DNA of 64,000 bases, taken from Desulfovibrionaceae bacterium (GTDB lineage Bacteria; Desulfobacterota; Desulfovibrionia; Desulfovibrionales; Desulfovibrionaceae). Positions within the stretch are counted from its first letter, which is position 1, and every line of letters begins with the position of its first letter. A program made the position numbers and the translations under genes. Shown here piece by piece: positions 34,622-43,114 of the stretch. Under the pieces are notes generated by a model. The model worked only from the letters and a program-made list of their open reading frames with translations. It did no database searches and was not told where the DNA came from. Location: positions 1-64,000 of the forward strand of contig JACCQI010000004.1 of assembly GCA_015709315.1 (NCBI GenBank). Direction: 5' to 3'.

Positions 34622-36002
34622 AGAACGCATTGCATTGATTGTTGACGACGAGCGGGGCCACCGGATGATGGTCCGTGCCGTTCTGGAGGACGACGGCTGG
34701 ACCGTGCTCGAAGCCGATTCCGGCGAGCGCGCCCTGGCGGTCCTGGCCGAGGAGGCCGAATCCGACACCTACCCGGACGTGGCCCTGGTGGACATGAAGA
34801 TGCCCGGCATGGACGGCATGCAGCTGCTCAAGGAATTGCAGGTGCGCCGCCCGAGCATGCCCGTGGTCCTTTTGACCGCGTTCGGGTCCGTGGGCAGCGC
34901 CGTGGACGCCATGAAGCGGGGAGCCTTCGACTACCTGACCAAGCCCGCGGACAACGACGAGGTGATCGCCGTGCTTTCCAAGGCGTTCGAGTATCACCGG
35001 CTGCTCGAGGAGAACGCGCGGCTCAGGGAGGCGGTGTCCGGCGAAGCGGATTTCATCGGCAGCAGCCCCGGCATCGAGTTGGTGCGCGACCTCATCGGCC
35101 AGGCCGGGCCGACCGAGGCCACGGTGCTCATTCTCGGCTCCTCGGGCACGGGCAAGGAACTGGTGGCCGAAGGGCTGCACCGGGCGTCCAACCGCGCCGA
35201 CCGGCCGCTGATCAAGGTCAACTGCGCGGCCCTGCCCGATGATCTCTTGGAATCCGAGCTGTTCGGCTACGAAAAGGGCGCCTTCACCGGCGCGGTCAGG
35301 GACAAGCCCGGCCGGTTCCAGTTGGCCGACGGCGGCACGCTCTTCCTGGACGAGATCGGGGAGATGCCCGCCTCGCTCCAGGCCAAGCTTCTGCGCGCCC
35401 TCCAGGAAAAGACCATCGAGCCGCTGGGGTCGGTCAGGACCATATCCGTTGACACGCGCATCATCGCGGCCACCAACCGCAACCTGAAGCGCGAGGTGGA
35501 GGCCGGCCGGTTCCGCGAGGACCTCTATTACCGGCTGGCCGTGCTGGAGATCCGCATTCCGCCCCTGGCCGAGCGCAAGGAGGACCTGCCGCTTCTGGTC
35601 AGCTTTCTGCTCAGGCGGCTGGGCAACAAGAACAACAAGATCATCCGCACGGTCACGCCCGCCTTCCTGGACGCCCTGTCCGGCTACGACTGGCCCGGCA
35701 ACGTGCGCGAGCTGGAAAACGTGCTCGAGCGCGCCCTGATCCTGTCCCGGTCCGACGCCCTGGGGCCGGACCTGCTGCCGCCCCAGATCACCGGCGCGCG
35801 CGAGGCGGGCATCCAGTTGGACATCGCCCCCGCTGTCCGGCAGGCGCAGGCCCCGGCCAACCTGGAGGAGGCCGAGAAACTGGCCATCATCCAGGCCCTG
35901 GACGAAAACGGCGGCCACCGCGAACGCACGGCCGAGGCGCTGGGCATCAGCCGCAGGACGTTGCAGTACAAGCTCAAGAAGTACGGGCTGACGCGGCGCT
36001 GA
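34614..36002 (+). CDS. zraR: NtrC-family sigma-54 response regulator, ZraR-like
   Basis: 462 residues. The receiver has phospho-Asp60 (LVDMKMPG). The AAA+ domain has Walker A GSSGTGKE and the sigma-54 contact loop GAFTGA (222-227), ESELFGYEKGAF and FLDEIGEM. A C-terminal Fis-type HTH (RERTAEALGISRRTLQYKLKKYG) follows. It would activate the sigma-54 promoter at 31894-31910 from the upstream palindromes, in response to ZraS. Confidence 0.92.
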   Translation: MNEERIALIVDDERGHRMMVRAVLEDDGWTVLEADSGERALAVLAEEAESDTYPDVALVDMKMPGMDGMQLLKELQVRRPSMPVVLLTAFGSVGSAVDAMKRGAFDYLTKPADNDEVIAVLSKAFEYHRLLEENARLREAVSGEADFIGSSPGIELVRDLIGQAGPTEATVLILGSSGTGKELVAEGLHRASNRADRPLIKVNCAALPDDLLESELFGYEKGAFTGAVRDKPGRFQLADGGTLFLDEIGEMPASLQAKLLRALQEKTIEPLGSVRTISVDTRIIAATNRNLKREVEAGRFREDLYYRLAVLEIRIPPLAERKEDLPLLVSFLLRRLGNKNNKIIRTVTPAFLDALSGYDWPGNVRELENVLERALILSRSDALGPDLLPPQITGAREAGIQLDIAPAVRQAQAPANLEEAEKLAIIQALDENGGHRERTAEALGISRRTLQYKLKKYGLTRR

Positions 36003-36012
36003 GTCCGGGAGA

Positions 36013-37188
36013 TCAGGACAGGGCGAAGGCGCGGATTTCCCCTATCCGTTTGAGATAGTCCGCCCGGTAGAGCGGTCCGTTGGCCGTGAACCGCCGGGCG
36101 GTCTTTTCATGGGCGTCGGCCCACAGGGCCAGGGCCGGGTTCCTGAAGATGCGGCCGTAGTTTTTGATCATGTGCAGGGTGTTGTGGCAGACCGGGGTCA
36201 GGTGGCCGGTGCGGGCCAGCAGCTCCGTGTAGTCGGTTTTCAGGTCGAGGAAAAACGCGCCCACGGCCTCGGCGCACGGATAGTTGCCCCGCGAGGCGAG
36301 CTTTGCGAGCATGGTTTCCTCGTCCATGGGCCGGGGATGCCACGGCCGGTTCCATTCGCGGGGCACGGTCTCGGCCGCGTCGTATTCGATCCTTCCGGCT
36401 TCGAGAAATCCCTCGATCCTGGCGGCCAGCCGGGGCCACAGGGACCCTATGTGCTCCACGTCGCGGCTGGCCGCGAGTTCCGTGACGGTGCCGTCCGTTT
36501 CCGTCAGCTCGATTTTGAGGAAGGGGCAGTGGGTCTCGATGGGCGCGTCCGACTCGGTCCAGATGGCGCCGAATACCCGATCCATGTCGAGCAGATGCAC
36601 GTCGTCGAGTTCCCGCTGCCAGACCCGGAAATGGGCCGGGGCTTCGCGGCGGAGGGAATCCCAGCCCCGGAGGTAGGAGTGGGGCCGGGGGCCGAAGGCC
36701 GGAAAGTGGGAGAGGCGCGAGACCACGATGATCGGCACGCCGGGGTGGTTGGCCCGGAGGGCGGCCAGGAACTTGCCGTACCGCTTCAGGTAGGTGGCCG
36801 GGTTGGGCCGGATCAGCCCGCACTCCTGCCGCATCCATGCCTCAAGCTCGGGTCGGCCCGCCCAGGCCGCCGGGTCCAGGAAGAAGATGTACCCGTCCCG
36901 CCTGTGCATGAACAGCGGGGCGGTTTCGTGGAACAGGTTCAGGACGATGAGTTCGGGTTCGGGGTCGCCGGGCGCGATCACCTGAAACTGGTTGGCCAGG
37001 GTCCGGTCGCTGACGTAATCGTCGAGGGACAGGTTGCGGAACAGTCGCGCAAGCTCCGGGGGGACGCGGCCCGGCGAGCTGGCGTAGGTCAGGGGCGAGG
37101 CGAGCACCCGGTGTTCGGCCTCATGCCCCAGGTCCATGACGGACCGGCTGAGGAAATCCATTTGACAGTTGCCGGGAAAGTACAGCAT
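36013..37188 (-). CDS. Uncharacterised protein with N-terminal GNCQ motif (WcbI/SGNH-like)
   Basis: 391 residues. MLYFPGNCQMDFLSRSVMDLG opens like a Rossmann/SGNH-type strand-loop-helix with the GNCQ block seen in WcbI-type proteins. IIVVSRLSHFPAFG and HIGSLWPRLAARIEGFL are further conserved-looking segments. The C-terminal part (HPRPMDEETMLAKLASRGNYP on) is not recognised. No signal or membrane segment. It converges on zraR with a 10-bp gap. A shorter GNCQ-like protein lies at 3296-4129. Confidence 0.5.
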   Translation of the reverse strand: MLYFPGNCQMDFLSRSVMDLGHEAEHRVLASPLTYASSPGRVPPELARLFRNLSLDDYVSDRTLANQFQVIAPGDPEPELIVLNLFHETAPLFMHRRDGYIFFLDPAAWAGRPELEAWMRQECGLIRPNPATYLKRYGKFLAALRANHPGVPIIVVSRLSHFPAFGPRPHSYLRGWDSLRREAPAHFRVWQRELDDVHLLDMDRVFGAIWTESDAPIETHCPFLKIELTETDGTVTELAASRDVEHIGSLWPRLAARIEGFLEAGRIEYDAAETVPREWNRPWHPRPMDEETMLAKLASRGNYPCAEAVGAFFLDLKTDYTELLARTGHLTPVCHNTLHMIKNYGRIFRNPALALWADAHEKTARRFTANGPLYRADYLKRIGEIRAFALS

Positions 37189-37251
37189 TTTACCTCGTGA
37201 GATCGGCAGAAGCCCAGAATCATTGCCCCATTGCTACCAGTCCTCCCGCCC

Positions 37252-37878
37252 ATGAGCAAATTGACCATCGAGACCTTCATCCTCGGCCCGGACGAGACCA
37301 ACTGCTACCTGCTCCATTCGGGCGGGGACGCCGTGGTCGTGGACGTGGGCATCGAGCCCGGACGCCTGCTCGACCGCATCGGCCGGCTCGGCCTGAACCT
37401 CGCGGGCGTGTATCTCACCCATTTCCACCTGGATCATATCGGCGGGGTGGGGGAACTCCTTAACCGCTTCGACGCGCCGGTCTACGCCGGCGGCGAGGAC
37501 GAGTTCCTCAAGGAGATATCCATGGAGGCGGGCGGCATCCGCGAGCTGGCCCGGTTTGTTGATTTCGGCTACGAGCGCATCGGGCCCGGCCGCCGCACGG
37601 CGCTGGGACAGCCCCTGCTGGTCTTGGACACGCCCGGCCATACGCCCGGCTCCCTGTCCTATTTCTTCCCGGCCGCGGGCTGCGTGTTCACGGGCGATCT
37701 CATCTTCATGATCGCCGTGGGCCGGACCGACCTGCCCCAGGGCAGCGGCCCGGAACTGCTCGGCTCCATCCGGTCGCGCATCCTCACCCTGCCCGACGAG
37801 ACCCGCATTTATTCCGGCCACGGCCCCATGACCACCGTGGCCCATGAAAAGCAATACAATCCGCATTTCCTGAAATGA
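37252..37878 (+). CDS. MBL-fold metallohydrolase (glyoxalase II-like)
   Basis: 208 residues from ATG 37252. Metal motif THFHLDHIGG, then DTPGHTPGSLSYFF, FTGDLIF and a C-terminal YSGHGPMTTVAHEKQYNP are the metallo-beta-lactamase HxHxDH, His, Asp, His order. The family includes hydroxyacylglutathione hydrolases and related thioesterases or persulfide dioxygenases; the substrate is not evident. No strong ribosome site is visible; the start is set by the MSKLTIETF beginning. Confidence 0.85.
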   Translation: MSKLTIETFILGPDETNCYLLHSGGDAVVVDVGIEPGRLLDRIGRLGLNLAGVYLTHFHLDHIGGVGELLNRFDAPVYAGGEDEFLKEISMEAGGIRELARFVDFGYERIGPGRRTALGQPLLVLDTPGHTPGSLSYFFPAAGCVFTGDLIFMIAVGRTDLPQGSGPELLGSIRSRILTLPDETRIYSGHGPMTTVAHEKQYNPHFLK

Positions 37879-37976
37879 CGGGGAGAACAATCATTTGACA
37901 GGAAATGCTTTTATTCTTTATCTTTCCTTCTATGCTCCGAGCCAGGCCCGCTTCCCCAACCCCGAGGACGACACGT

Positions 37977-39062
37977 ATGGCAGCAAAGCGCATGGAAATC
38001 GCGGCGGAACCCGCCGAGGACCCGGTCCGCGAAACACCCCCGGAGATCGTTGACGCGGCGAAAAGGCTGCTGTCCCGTCGGTTCCGGCACATCGAGGACC
38101 GGGACGCCTCCCTGAAGCGGCTGGCCCGGATCGGGGTCGTCCGCGTGGCCAGGGACATGGAGGCCAACCCGGCCCGGTATCGGGCGAGGAAGCGGACCGG
38201 CCCGCTTTCCGACGTGGTCCCGCTGGACCCGCTGGACATCCTGCGCCGCGACCACCAGCTTCCGGCCCTGCCCCAGGTCTTTGTGGAGTTGCAGCAGGCC
38301 ATCGGGAGCCGGTCTGCCTCGGCCGACGACCTGGCCGCCATCATCGGCCGGGACCCCGGCCTGACCGCCTTCCTGCTGCGCATGGTCAATTCCGCCTTCT
38401 ATTCCCTGCCCATGCAGGTCGATACCATTTCCCGGGCCGTCACCGTGGTCGGGGTCAACCAGCTCTCCACCCTGGCCGCGGGCACCTCGGTCATGAGCCT
38501 GTTTCGGGACGTGTCCGCCGACGTGCTGGACATGGAGCTGTTCTGGAAGCACTCGGTGGGCTGCGGACTCATCGCCCGGCGGCTGAGCCGCATCACGGGC
38601 ATGGGCGACCCGGAACGCGCCTTTGTGGCCGGGATGCTGCACGACATCGGCCAGCTTCTTTTGATCCAGGCCGAGCCGGAGCGGGCCGCGGCCGTGTACG
38701 AGCACGCCAGGGCCGGGGACGCGCTCCTGGTCGACGTGGAACGGAAGCTGCTCGGCTTCGACCACGCCGTGCTGGGCGGCATGCTGCTGCGGAAGTGGAA
38801 CTTCCCCTTTGTCCTGGTGGCCGCCGTACTGGAACACCACCGGCCCAAGGCCGAGCACAAGGTGCCGGAGCCTGTTTTGGTGCATTGCGCCGAAACCATC
38901 GTCACGGGCCTGGGCATCGGCTCCAGCGGCGAGCATTTCGTCCAGCCCCCGGACCCGGCGGCCTGGGAATCCATGGGCCTCACCCCGGAGCGCATGGACG
39001 AGATGGCCCGCGACCTGGAAGAGGACCTGGAAGAGGCGTTTCGCATCCTCGTCGACCGCTAG
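37977..39062 (+). CDS. HDOD-domain protein
   Basis: 361 residues. An unassigned basic N terminus is followed by the HDOD domain opening HQLPALPQVFVELQQAIGSRSASADDLAAIIGRDPGLTAFLLRMVNSAFY (about residues 85-135), then AGTSVMSLF and FVAGMLHDIGQLLLIQ with the HD dyad. HDOD proteins take part in signalling and often associate with c-di-GMP circuits. The start at 37977 has GAGG ten bases upstream. Confidence 0.88.
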   Translation: MAAKRMEIAAEPAEDPVRETPPEIVDAAKRLLSRRFRHIEDRDASLKRLARIGVVRVARDMEANPARYRARKRTGPLSDVVPLDPLDILRRDHQLPALPQVFVELQQAIGSRSASADDLAAIIGRDPGLTAFLLRMVNSAFYSLPMQVDTISRAVTVVGVNQLSTLAAGTSVMSLFRDVSADVLDMELFWKHSVGCGLIARRLSRITGMGDPERAFVAGMLHDIGQLLLIQAEPERAAAVYEHARAGDALLVDVERKLLGFDHAVLGGMLLRKWNFPFVLVAAVLEHHRPKAEHKVPEPVLVHCAETIVTGLGIGSSGEHFVQPPDPAAWESMGLTPERMDEMARDLEEDLEEAFRILVDR

Positions 39063-39101
39063 GCCCGGCCCCGGCAACGGGCCGCGCGCAACGCTCTTTA
39101 T

Positions 39102-39130
39102 TTGACATAGCCGCTTCGAGGCCGTACTTC
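39102..39130 (+). promoter_or_regulatory. Candidate promoter of nifU-like gene
   Basis: Perfect TTGACA (39102-39107), 17-nt spacer, weak -10 TACTTC. The start codon lies 45 bp further. It resembles the HesB/IscA selenoprotein gene's promoter (TTGACA-17-TACCTC). Confidence 0.35.
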
Positions 39131-39174
39131 ATCCATCCGTACATACAACGTACACACAACATGGAGGCTCACTC

Positions 39175-39396
39175 ATGCGTGAAAAAGTTGAATCCGTTCT
39201 CAACAAGGTCCGCCCCATGCTCCAGGGCGACGGCGGCGACGTGGAACTGGTGGAAATCACCGACACGGGCGTGGTCAAGGTCCGCCTGACGGGCGCCTGC
39301 AAGGGATGCCCCATGTCCCAGATGACGCTGAAAAACGGCATCGAACGCATCCTGCTCAAGGAAATCCCCGAGGTAAAGGGCGTCGAGGCCGTCTAA
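39175..39396 (+). CDS. NifU C-terminal (Nfu) domain iron-sulfur carrier
   Basis: 73 residues, a bare Nfu domain. VESVLNKVRPMLQGDGGDVELVEI and the cluster-binding CKGCP (C43/C46) are diagnostic. It carries Fe-S clusters to targets. Monocistronic, with GGAG before the ATG. A functional partner of the HesB/IscA protein is conceivable but not shown. Confidence 0.93.
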   Translation: MREKVESVLNKVRPMLQGDGGDVELVEITDTGVVKVRLTGACKGCPMSQMTLKNGIERILLKEIPEVKGVEAV

Positions 39397-39586
39397 CGGA
39401 TTGAGTCTTCGGGCGCGGCTTCCGACGACGGGCCGCCTGCACATTTTCCCGGTTTGCCGCTGTCCTCGCCGTATCGGGATATGGCCGAGGTATGGCTGCG
39501 CCGGAGAAAACGCCCATACGACCCGCCCTCGAAAGCCTGGCTGCGGGGCGCATCATACTATTGTATTTTTTTAGGAGAATTGTTCC

Positions 39587-40984
39587 ATGACCAAGATCGT
39601 TTCCCGGTTCGCGCCCAGCCCGACCGGGTATTTGCATATCGGCGGTGCGCGCACCGCGCTCTTTTCCTGGCTCCTGGCCCGCGCCGCGGGCGGCGAGTTC
39701 CGTCTTCGCATCGAGGACACGGACCGCGAGCGGTCCACCAAGGAGGCCACGGACGCGATCATCGACTCCATGAAGTGGCTGGGGCTCGACCACGACGGCG
39801 AGATCGTGTTCCAGTCCGCCCGCGCCGACCGGCACAACGAGATCATCGACCGGCTCATCGAGACCGGGCACGCCTATTACTGCCGGTGTTCCAAGGAAGA
39901 CGTGGACGCCATGCGCGAAAAGGCCATGAAGGAAGGCCGCAAGCCCAAGTACGACGGCACGTGCCGCGACAAGAGGCTGACCTCCGGCGTGGTCCGCCTG
40001 AAGGCTCCGCAGGAGGGCGCCACCGGGTTCGACGACATGGTCAAGGGATTCATTTCCATCGAGAACAGCGAGATGGACGACATGATCCTGCGCCGCACCG
40101 ACGGCACGCCCACCTACAACCTGGCCGTGGTGGTGGACGACCACGACATGGGCGTGAACCACGTGCTGCGCGGCGACGACCACGTGAACAACACCCCGCG
40201 CCAGATTCTGATCTACAAGGCGCTCGGCTGGGACGTGCCCAAGTTCGGCCACGTGCCCATGATCCTCGGCCCGGACAAGAAGAAGCTTTCCAAGCGCCAC
40301 GGCGCGCTGTCGGTCATGGAGTACGAGAAGATGGGCTACCTGCCCGAGGCCGTGACCAACTACCTGGCGCGGCTGGGCTGGTCCCACGGCGACCAGGAGC
40401 TGTTCACCATGGACGAGATGGTCAGGCTCTTTTCCCCGGACCACCTGGGCAACTCGCCGTCCGTGTTCGACCTGACCAAGTTCGAATGGGTCAACGGCCA
40501 GTACATGCAGCAGGCCGACCCGGATCGGTTGGCGGGCCTGCTCTGCGACTTCCTGGCCCGCGAGGTGGGCGGGGAGGAGGCCAAGGCCGTGTCCAGGGCG
40601 GACTTCGCCCGGATCGCGCCGTTGCTTCAGCCGCGTGCCAAGTCCCTTCTCGACATGCTGGAACAGTCCCGTCCCTTCATCGTGGACGCGGCGTACCTGC
40701 CCTATGACGAGAAGGCCGTGAAAAAATTCCTGACCGACGAGACCAAGCCCCTGATCGGGGAGATCGCGGCCCGCATCGAGGCGTTGCCCGAATACGACGA
40801 GCCGTCCCTGGAGGACCTGCACCGCGAGTTCATCGAGGAGAAGGGCATCAAGTTCAAGGTCATAGCCCAGCCCATCCGGGTGGCCATCGTCGGCAAGACG
40901 CAGTCCCCCGGCCTGTTCGAGACCATGATGGCGCTCGGCAGGGAACAGGTGCTCAAGCGCATGAAACGGGCCGTCGAGTTGTAG
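39587..40984 (+). CDS. gltX: Glutamyl-tRNA synthetase
   Basis: 465 residues, normal length. Class I motif HIGG (17-20) in FAPSPTGYLHIGGARTALF, RIEDTDRERS, and KLSKR at 233-237. Besides protein synthesis it feeds glutamyl-tRNA into tetrapyrrole synthesis. Strong spacing from the nifU-like gene (190 bp) suggests its own promoter. Confidence 0.96.
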   Translation: MTKIVSRFAPSPTGYLHIGGARTALFSWLLARAAGGEFRLRIEDTDRERSTKEATDAIIDSMKWLGLDHDGEIVFQSARADRHNEIIDRLIETGHAYYCRCSKEDVDAMREKAMKEGRKPKYDGTCRDKRLTSGVVRLKAPQEGATGFDDMVKGFISIENSEMDDMILRRTDGTPTYNLAVVVDDHDMGVNHVLRGDDHVNNTPRQILIYKALGWDVPKFGHVPMILGPDKKKLSKRHGALSVMEYEKMGYLPEAVTNYLARLGWSHGDQELFTMDEMVRLFSPDHLGNSPSVFDLTKFEWVNGQYMQQADPDRLAGLLCDFLAREVGGEEAKAVSRADFARIAPLLQPRAKSLLDMLEQSRPFIVDAAYLPYDEKAVKKFLTDETKPLIGEIAARIEALPEYDEPSLEDLHREFIEEKGIKFKVIAQPIRVAIVGKTQSPGLFETMMALGREQVLKRMKRAVEL

Positions 40985-41028
40985 CCGCGGCCTGCGCCGC
41001 GCGTGCTCGGGACGGTTTGCCCAAGCAA

Positions 41029-41070
41029 AAGAAGAGCCCCCGCCGGAAGGATTTTTGGCGGGGGCTTGAG
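41029..41070 (-). terminator. Terminator for the SHOCT-domain gene
   Basis: On the minus strand, AGCCCCCGCC-loop-GGCGGGGGCT is followed by CTTCTTTT. It lies 25 bases after that gene's stop and just past gltX on the other strand. Confidence 0.7.
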
Positions 41071-41095
41071 CGTGGGAAGGTGCTCGCGTTTCCCG

Positions 41096-41380
41096 TTAGG
41101 GTCTCCCCAGCTCTTTCTTCATGGCATGGAACGCTTGCGCGTCGATTTCTCCTCTGGCAAAGCGTTCGCGCAGGATTTCCTCGGCGTCGTCCGGGCCGGT
41201 CTGGCTGGCCGGTTTCCGAAACATCCGAACTGTGAAGTAAACAACCAGCCCGAGTGCCAGGATCGGGAGTACGCCGCCGAAGTGAAAGGGCAGGAACCAC
41301 CCGCCCCATCCATGGCCGCCTCCAAATTGCCAGAATCCCGGCCCGCCGCACCAACTGCCTGCGGTCGTCAATAAATCCAT
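41096..41380 (-). CDS. Small membrane protein with C-terminal SHOCT domain
   Basis: 94 residues. A Gly/Trp/His-rich N terminus (GSWCGGPGFWQFGGGHGWGG) and one membrane helix (VLPILALGLVVYFTV) are followed by DAEEILRERFARGEIDAQAFHAMKKEL, a SHOCT motif. Function unknown; SHOCT is an oligomerisation or membrane-proximal motif. The ATG at 41380 has AAGGTG five bases upstream. Confidence 0.8.
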   Translation of the reverse strand: MDLLTTAGSWCGGPGFWQFGGGHGWGGWFLPFHFGGVLPILALGLVVYFTVRMFRKPASQTGPDDAEEILRERFARGEIDAQAFHAMKKELGRP

Positions 41381-41539
41381 ATATTCACCTTCCATTTTTA
41401 TTAGAGGGTGAAGCATACGCCATGCCAAAAAAATATGTTCAGTGATTTCAGCGAATAGGTGTTTTTCAGCCAGTCGTTTCGATGTGCAGAGTGCATCTCT
41501 CTGCACAACCCGCGCACGGTTTTTTGCACCGCCATCAAA

Positions 41540-41572
41540 AGCGAATCGGGTGCCACCGGCACCCGACAGCGG
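41540..41572 (+). repeat. Short hairpin repeat, family D, copy D3
   Basis: AAGCGAATCGGGTGCC-acc-GGCACCCGACAGCG: perfect 8-bp arms CGGGTGCC/GGCACCCG between the family flanks. Confidence 0.7.
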
Positions 41573-41619
41573 CAAGCCCGCACCAAGCCCTCGTCCAATC
41601 TCCCCCAAACGCCGCCAAG

Positions 41620-41653
41620 AGCGATTCGGGTGCGGCACGCACCCGACAGCGGG
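41620..41653 (+). repeat. Short hairpin repeat, family D, copy D4
   Basis: GAGCGATTCGGGTGC-ggcac-GCACCCGACAGCG, 7-bp arms and standard flanks. Confidence 0.7.
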
Positions 41654-41706
41654 TCAACCTTTCGCCGTCACGCCCGAAGGCCCTCCCCGCGCACGCACGT
41701 ACCGAG

Positions 41707-41820
41707 GCTTCGTAGAGTGGGTCAGCTGTGCATTTGCCGGGTGCGCGGCTCCCACAGCGTACACCCGTACGCGAGGACAGCCGCGTGCCCGGCAAATGTG
41801 CAGATGGCCCGCTATCCGAA
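41707..41820 (-). repeat. Structured intergenic repeat, family C, copy C4
   Basis: Long hairpin with 17-bp arms (41734-41750, 41779-41795) of a sequence unlike other copies, with two G-T wobbles, extended by TGTGCATTTG/CAAATGTGCA blocks shared with C3. Core CAGCGTAC-accc-GTACGCGAGGA. It follows the minus-strand rpmB and its terminator in that gene's sense orientation. Confidence 0.75.
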
Positions 41821-41848
41821 GCCGCCGCCCCTCAAGACGGTTGAACGC

Positions 41849-41883
41849 AAAAAAGCTGCCACCAGCGTTTTGCCGGTGGCAGC
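41849..41883 (-). terminator. rpmB terminator
   Basis: On the minus strand GCTGCCACC-loop-GGTGGCAGC followed by TTTTTT, 33 bases after the rpmB stop. Confidence 0.88.
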
Positions 41884-41915
41884 AAAGCTCCAATAGCTAT
41901 GACGCCTAAGCGGAC

Positions 41916-42131
41916 TTAGGCTTCTTCTTTTTTGCGGGCAACCGGCTTGACCACGGCACCGTTGCGGATGCAGCGGGTACATGCCTTGACGGACACGACC
42001 TGGCCGGATTCGAGCTGATGGCGCACCTTCTGCAGGTTGGGCATGAAGCGGCGCTTGGTCTTGATGTGGGAGTGGCTGACGTTGTTGCCGCTCTGGGGAC
42101 CCTTTCCACAAATATCGCAAACCTGGGACAT
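41916..42131 (-). CDS. rpmB: 50S ribosomal protein L28
   Basis: 71 residues. [29 protein letters not shown] plus a later CTRC give the zinc-binding (C+) form of L28. AGGAGG lies six bases before the ATG. It is divergent from the yceD-rpmF operon and has its own terminator. Confidence 0.96.
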   Translation of the reverse strand: MSQVCDICGKGPQSGNNVSHSHIKTKRRFMPNLQKVRHQLESGQVVSVKACTRCIRNGAVVKPVARKKEEA

Positions 42132-42264
42132 TGCGACCTCCTGATGTATTCAAATGAAATCGTTCAATTAAATTCTTTGCTCGTCGCCCGGAGTTGGTAG
42201 CGTCCCCAGGCATCGGGAGAGATTCATTACCCAGCCTCGGGCCAAATGGCAAGGGTTTTTTTTC

Positions 42265-42292
42265 TTGACATATGAAATTGTTCCCATATAGG
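42265..42292 (+). promoter_or_regulatory. Sigma-70 promoter of the yceD-rpmF-plsX-fab operon
   Basis: TTGACA (42265-42270), 16-nt spacer and TATAGG (42287-42292), a strong match, about 50 bp before the first start codon. Confidence 0.75.
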
Positions 42293-42340
42293 AAGCACCG
42301 GTTGTCCGACAGGTCCGCACCGCGCGGACGGAGTAAAGAT

Positions 42341-42859
42341 ATGTTTGAATTGTGGTTACCGATCAGCGACATCGCCGCCGAGGGCGGGCGTTTCACCTTT
42401 GACGACCAGGCGCCGTGGCGCGAGGCGTGGCGGGAGTTCAAGCTCGCCGTGCGTCCGGGCCGCGATCTGGTGGCCGAATGCCTGATCCTGCCCCAGTCCG
42501 ACAAGGGCGCGCTCATCCGTGGCACGCTTAAGGGCGGCGTGACCCTGGCCTGCGACCGGTGCGCCACCCTGTTCGAGCAGGATATCGACGTCGAGTTCGA
42601 CACCTTTGAGCAGCTTCCCGACGGGGAGTACGACGAGGTGCCGAGGGTGCGGCTGGAAAACGGCCAGTTGCAGCTCGACGTGGGCGCGGTCCTGTGGGAG
42701 GAATTCGCCCTGGCCCTGCCGTTCAAGCCGTTGTGCTCCGAGGAGTGCAAGGGCGTCTGTCCCGGCTGCGGCAAGGACCTCAATACCGAGGCATGCGAAT
42801 GCGAGCGGGAAGAGGGCGACGAAAGACTTGCGGTTTTTCGCAACTTGAAGATAAAGTAA
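42341..42859 (+). CDS. YceD-like DUF177 protein
   Basis: 172 residues. GVTLACDRCATLFEQDIDVEFDTFEQL and the C-terminal CSEECKGVCPGCGKDLNTEACEC are hallmarks of DUF177, with paired cysteines that probably bind zinc. The family is nearly always upstream of rpmF; in plants and bacteria it is linked to 23S rRNA maturation. The start at 42341 has GGAG seven bases upstream. Confidence 0.88.
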   Translation: MFELWLPISDIAAEGGRFTFDDQAPWREAWREFKLAVRPGRDLVAECLILPQSDKGALIRGTLKGGVTLACDRCATLFEQDIDVEFDTFEQLPDGEYDEVPRVRLENGQLQLDVGAVLWEEFALALPFKPLCSEECKGVCPGCGKDLNTEACECEREEGDERLAVFRNLKIK

Positions 42860-42934
42860 CGCCCCTTGCCTGGAAGCGGATGTTTCTGGGCGGGCCGTAG
42901 CAACGATAGTACATTATCATACGAGGTATACATC

Positions 42935-43114
42935 ATGGCAGTCCCCAAGAAAAAGACTTCCAAGTCCCGCAAGGGCATGCGCCGTTCCCACGACAAGGTG
43001 GCGGCTCCCAACGTGGTCTACTGCGAGTGCGGTGAACCCACTCTCCCTCATCGCGCCTGTTCCGTCTGCGGCACCTACAAGGGCCGTCAGGTAGTCAGCG
43101 TCGATGATGCCTAG
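42935..43114 (+). CDS. rpmF: 50S ribosomal protein L32
   Basis: 59 residues. [21 protein letters not shown], then [17 protein letters not shown] with the zinc cysteines. GAGGT precedes the ATG. Its last 11 bases overlap plsX, the usual ribosome-lipid gene linkage. Confidence 0.97.
   Translation: MAVPKKKTSKSRKGMRRSHDKVAAPNVVYCECGEPTLPHRACSVCGTYKGRQVVSVDDA

Larger units (their letters stand above)
41381..41915. other. 535-bp gene-free region with D-D-C repeat composite
   Basis: Contains family D hairpins at 41540-41572 and 41620-41653, a family C hairpin at 41707-41820 and the rpmB terminator. The order D, D, C and parts of the spacers match 5490-5773. The part 41381-41535 shows only a probable upstream region of the SHOCT gene. 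Confidence 0.75.

Noticed and set aside
31982-34768. Very long open frame (over 900 codons) on the minus strand across the ZraP/ZraS genes
   Set aside because: Shadow of high-GC coding sequence. The plus strand encodes clear ZraP and ZraS proteins; the antisense composition is rich in Arg/Gly/Val/His with no motif or ribosome site.
37231-37251. Upstream TTG start for the MBL-fold protein
   Set aside because: Adds only seven unconserved residues without a ribosome site; ATG 37252 begins the typical first strand.
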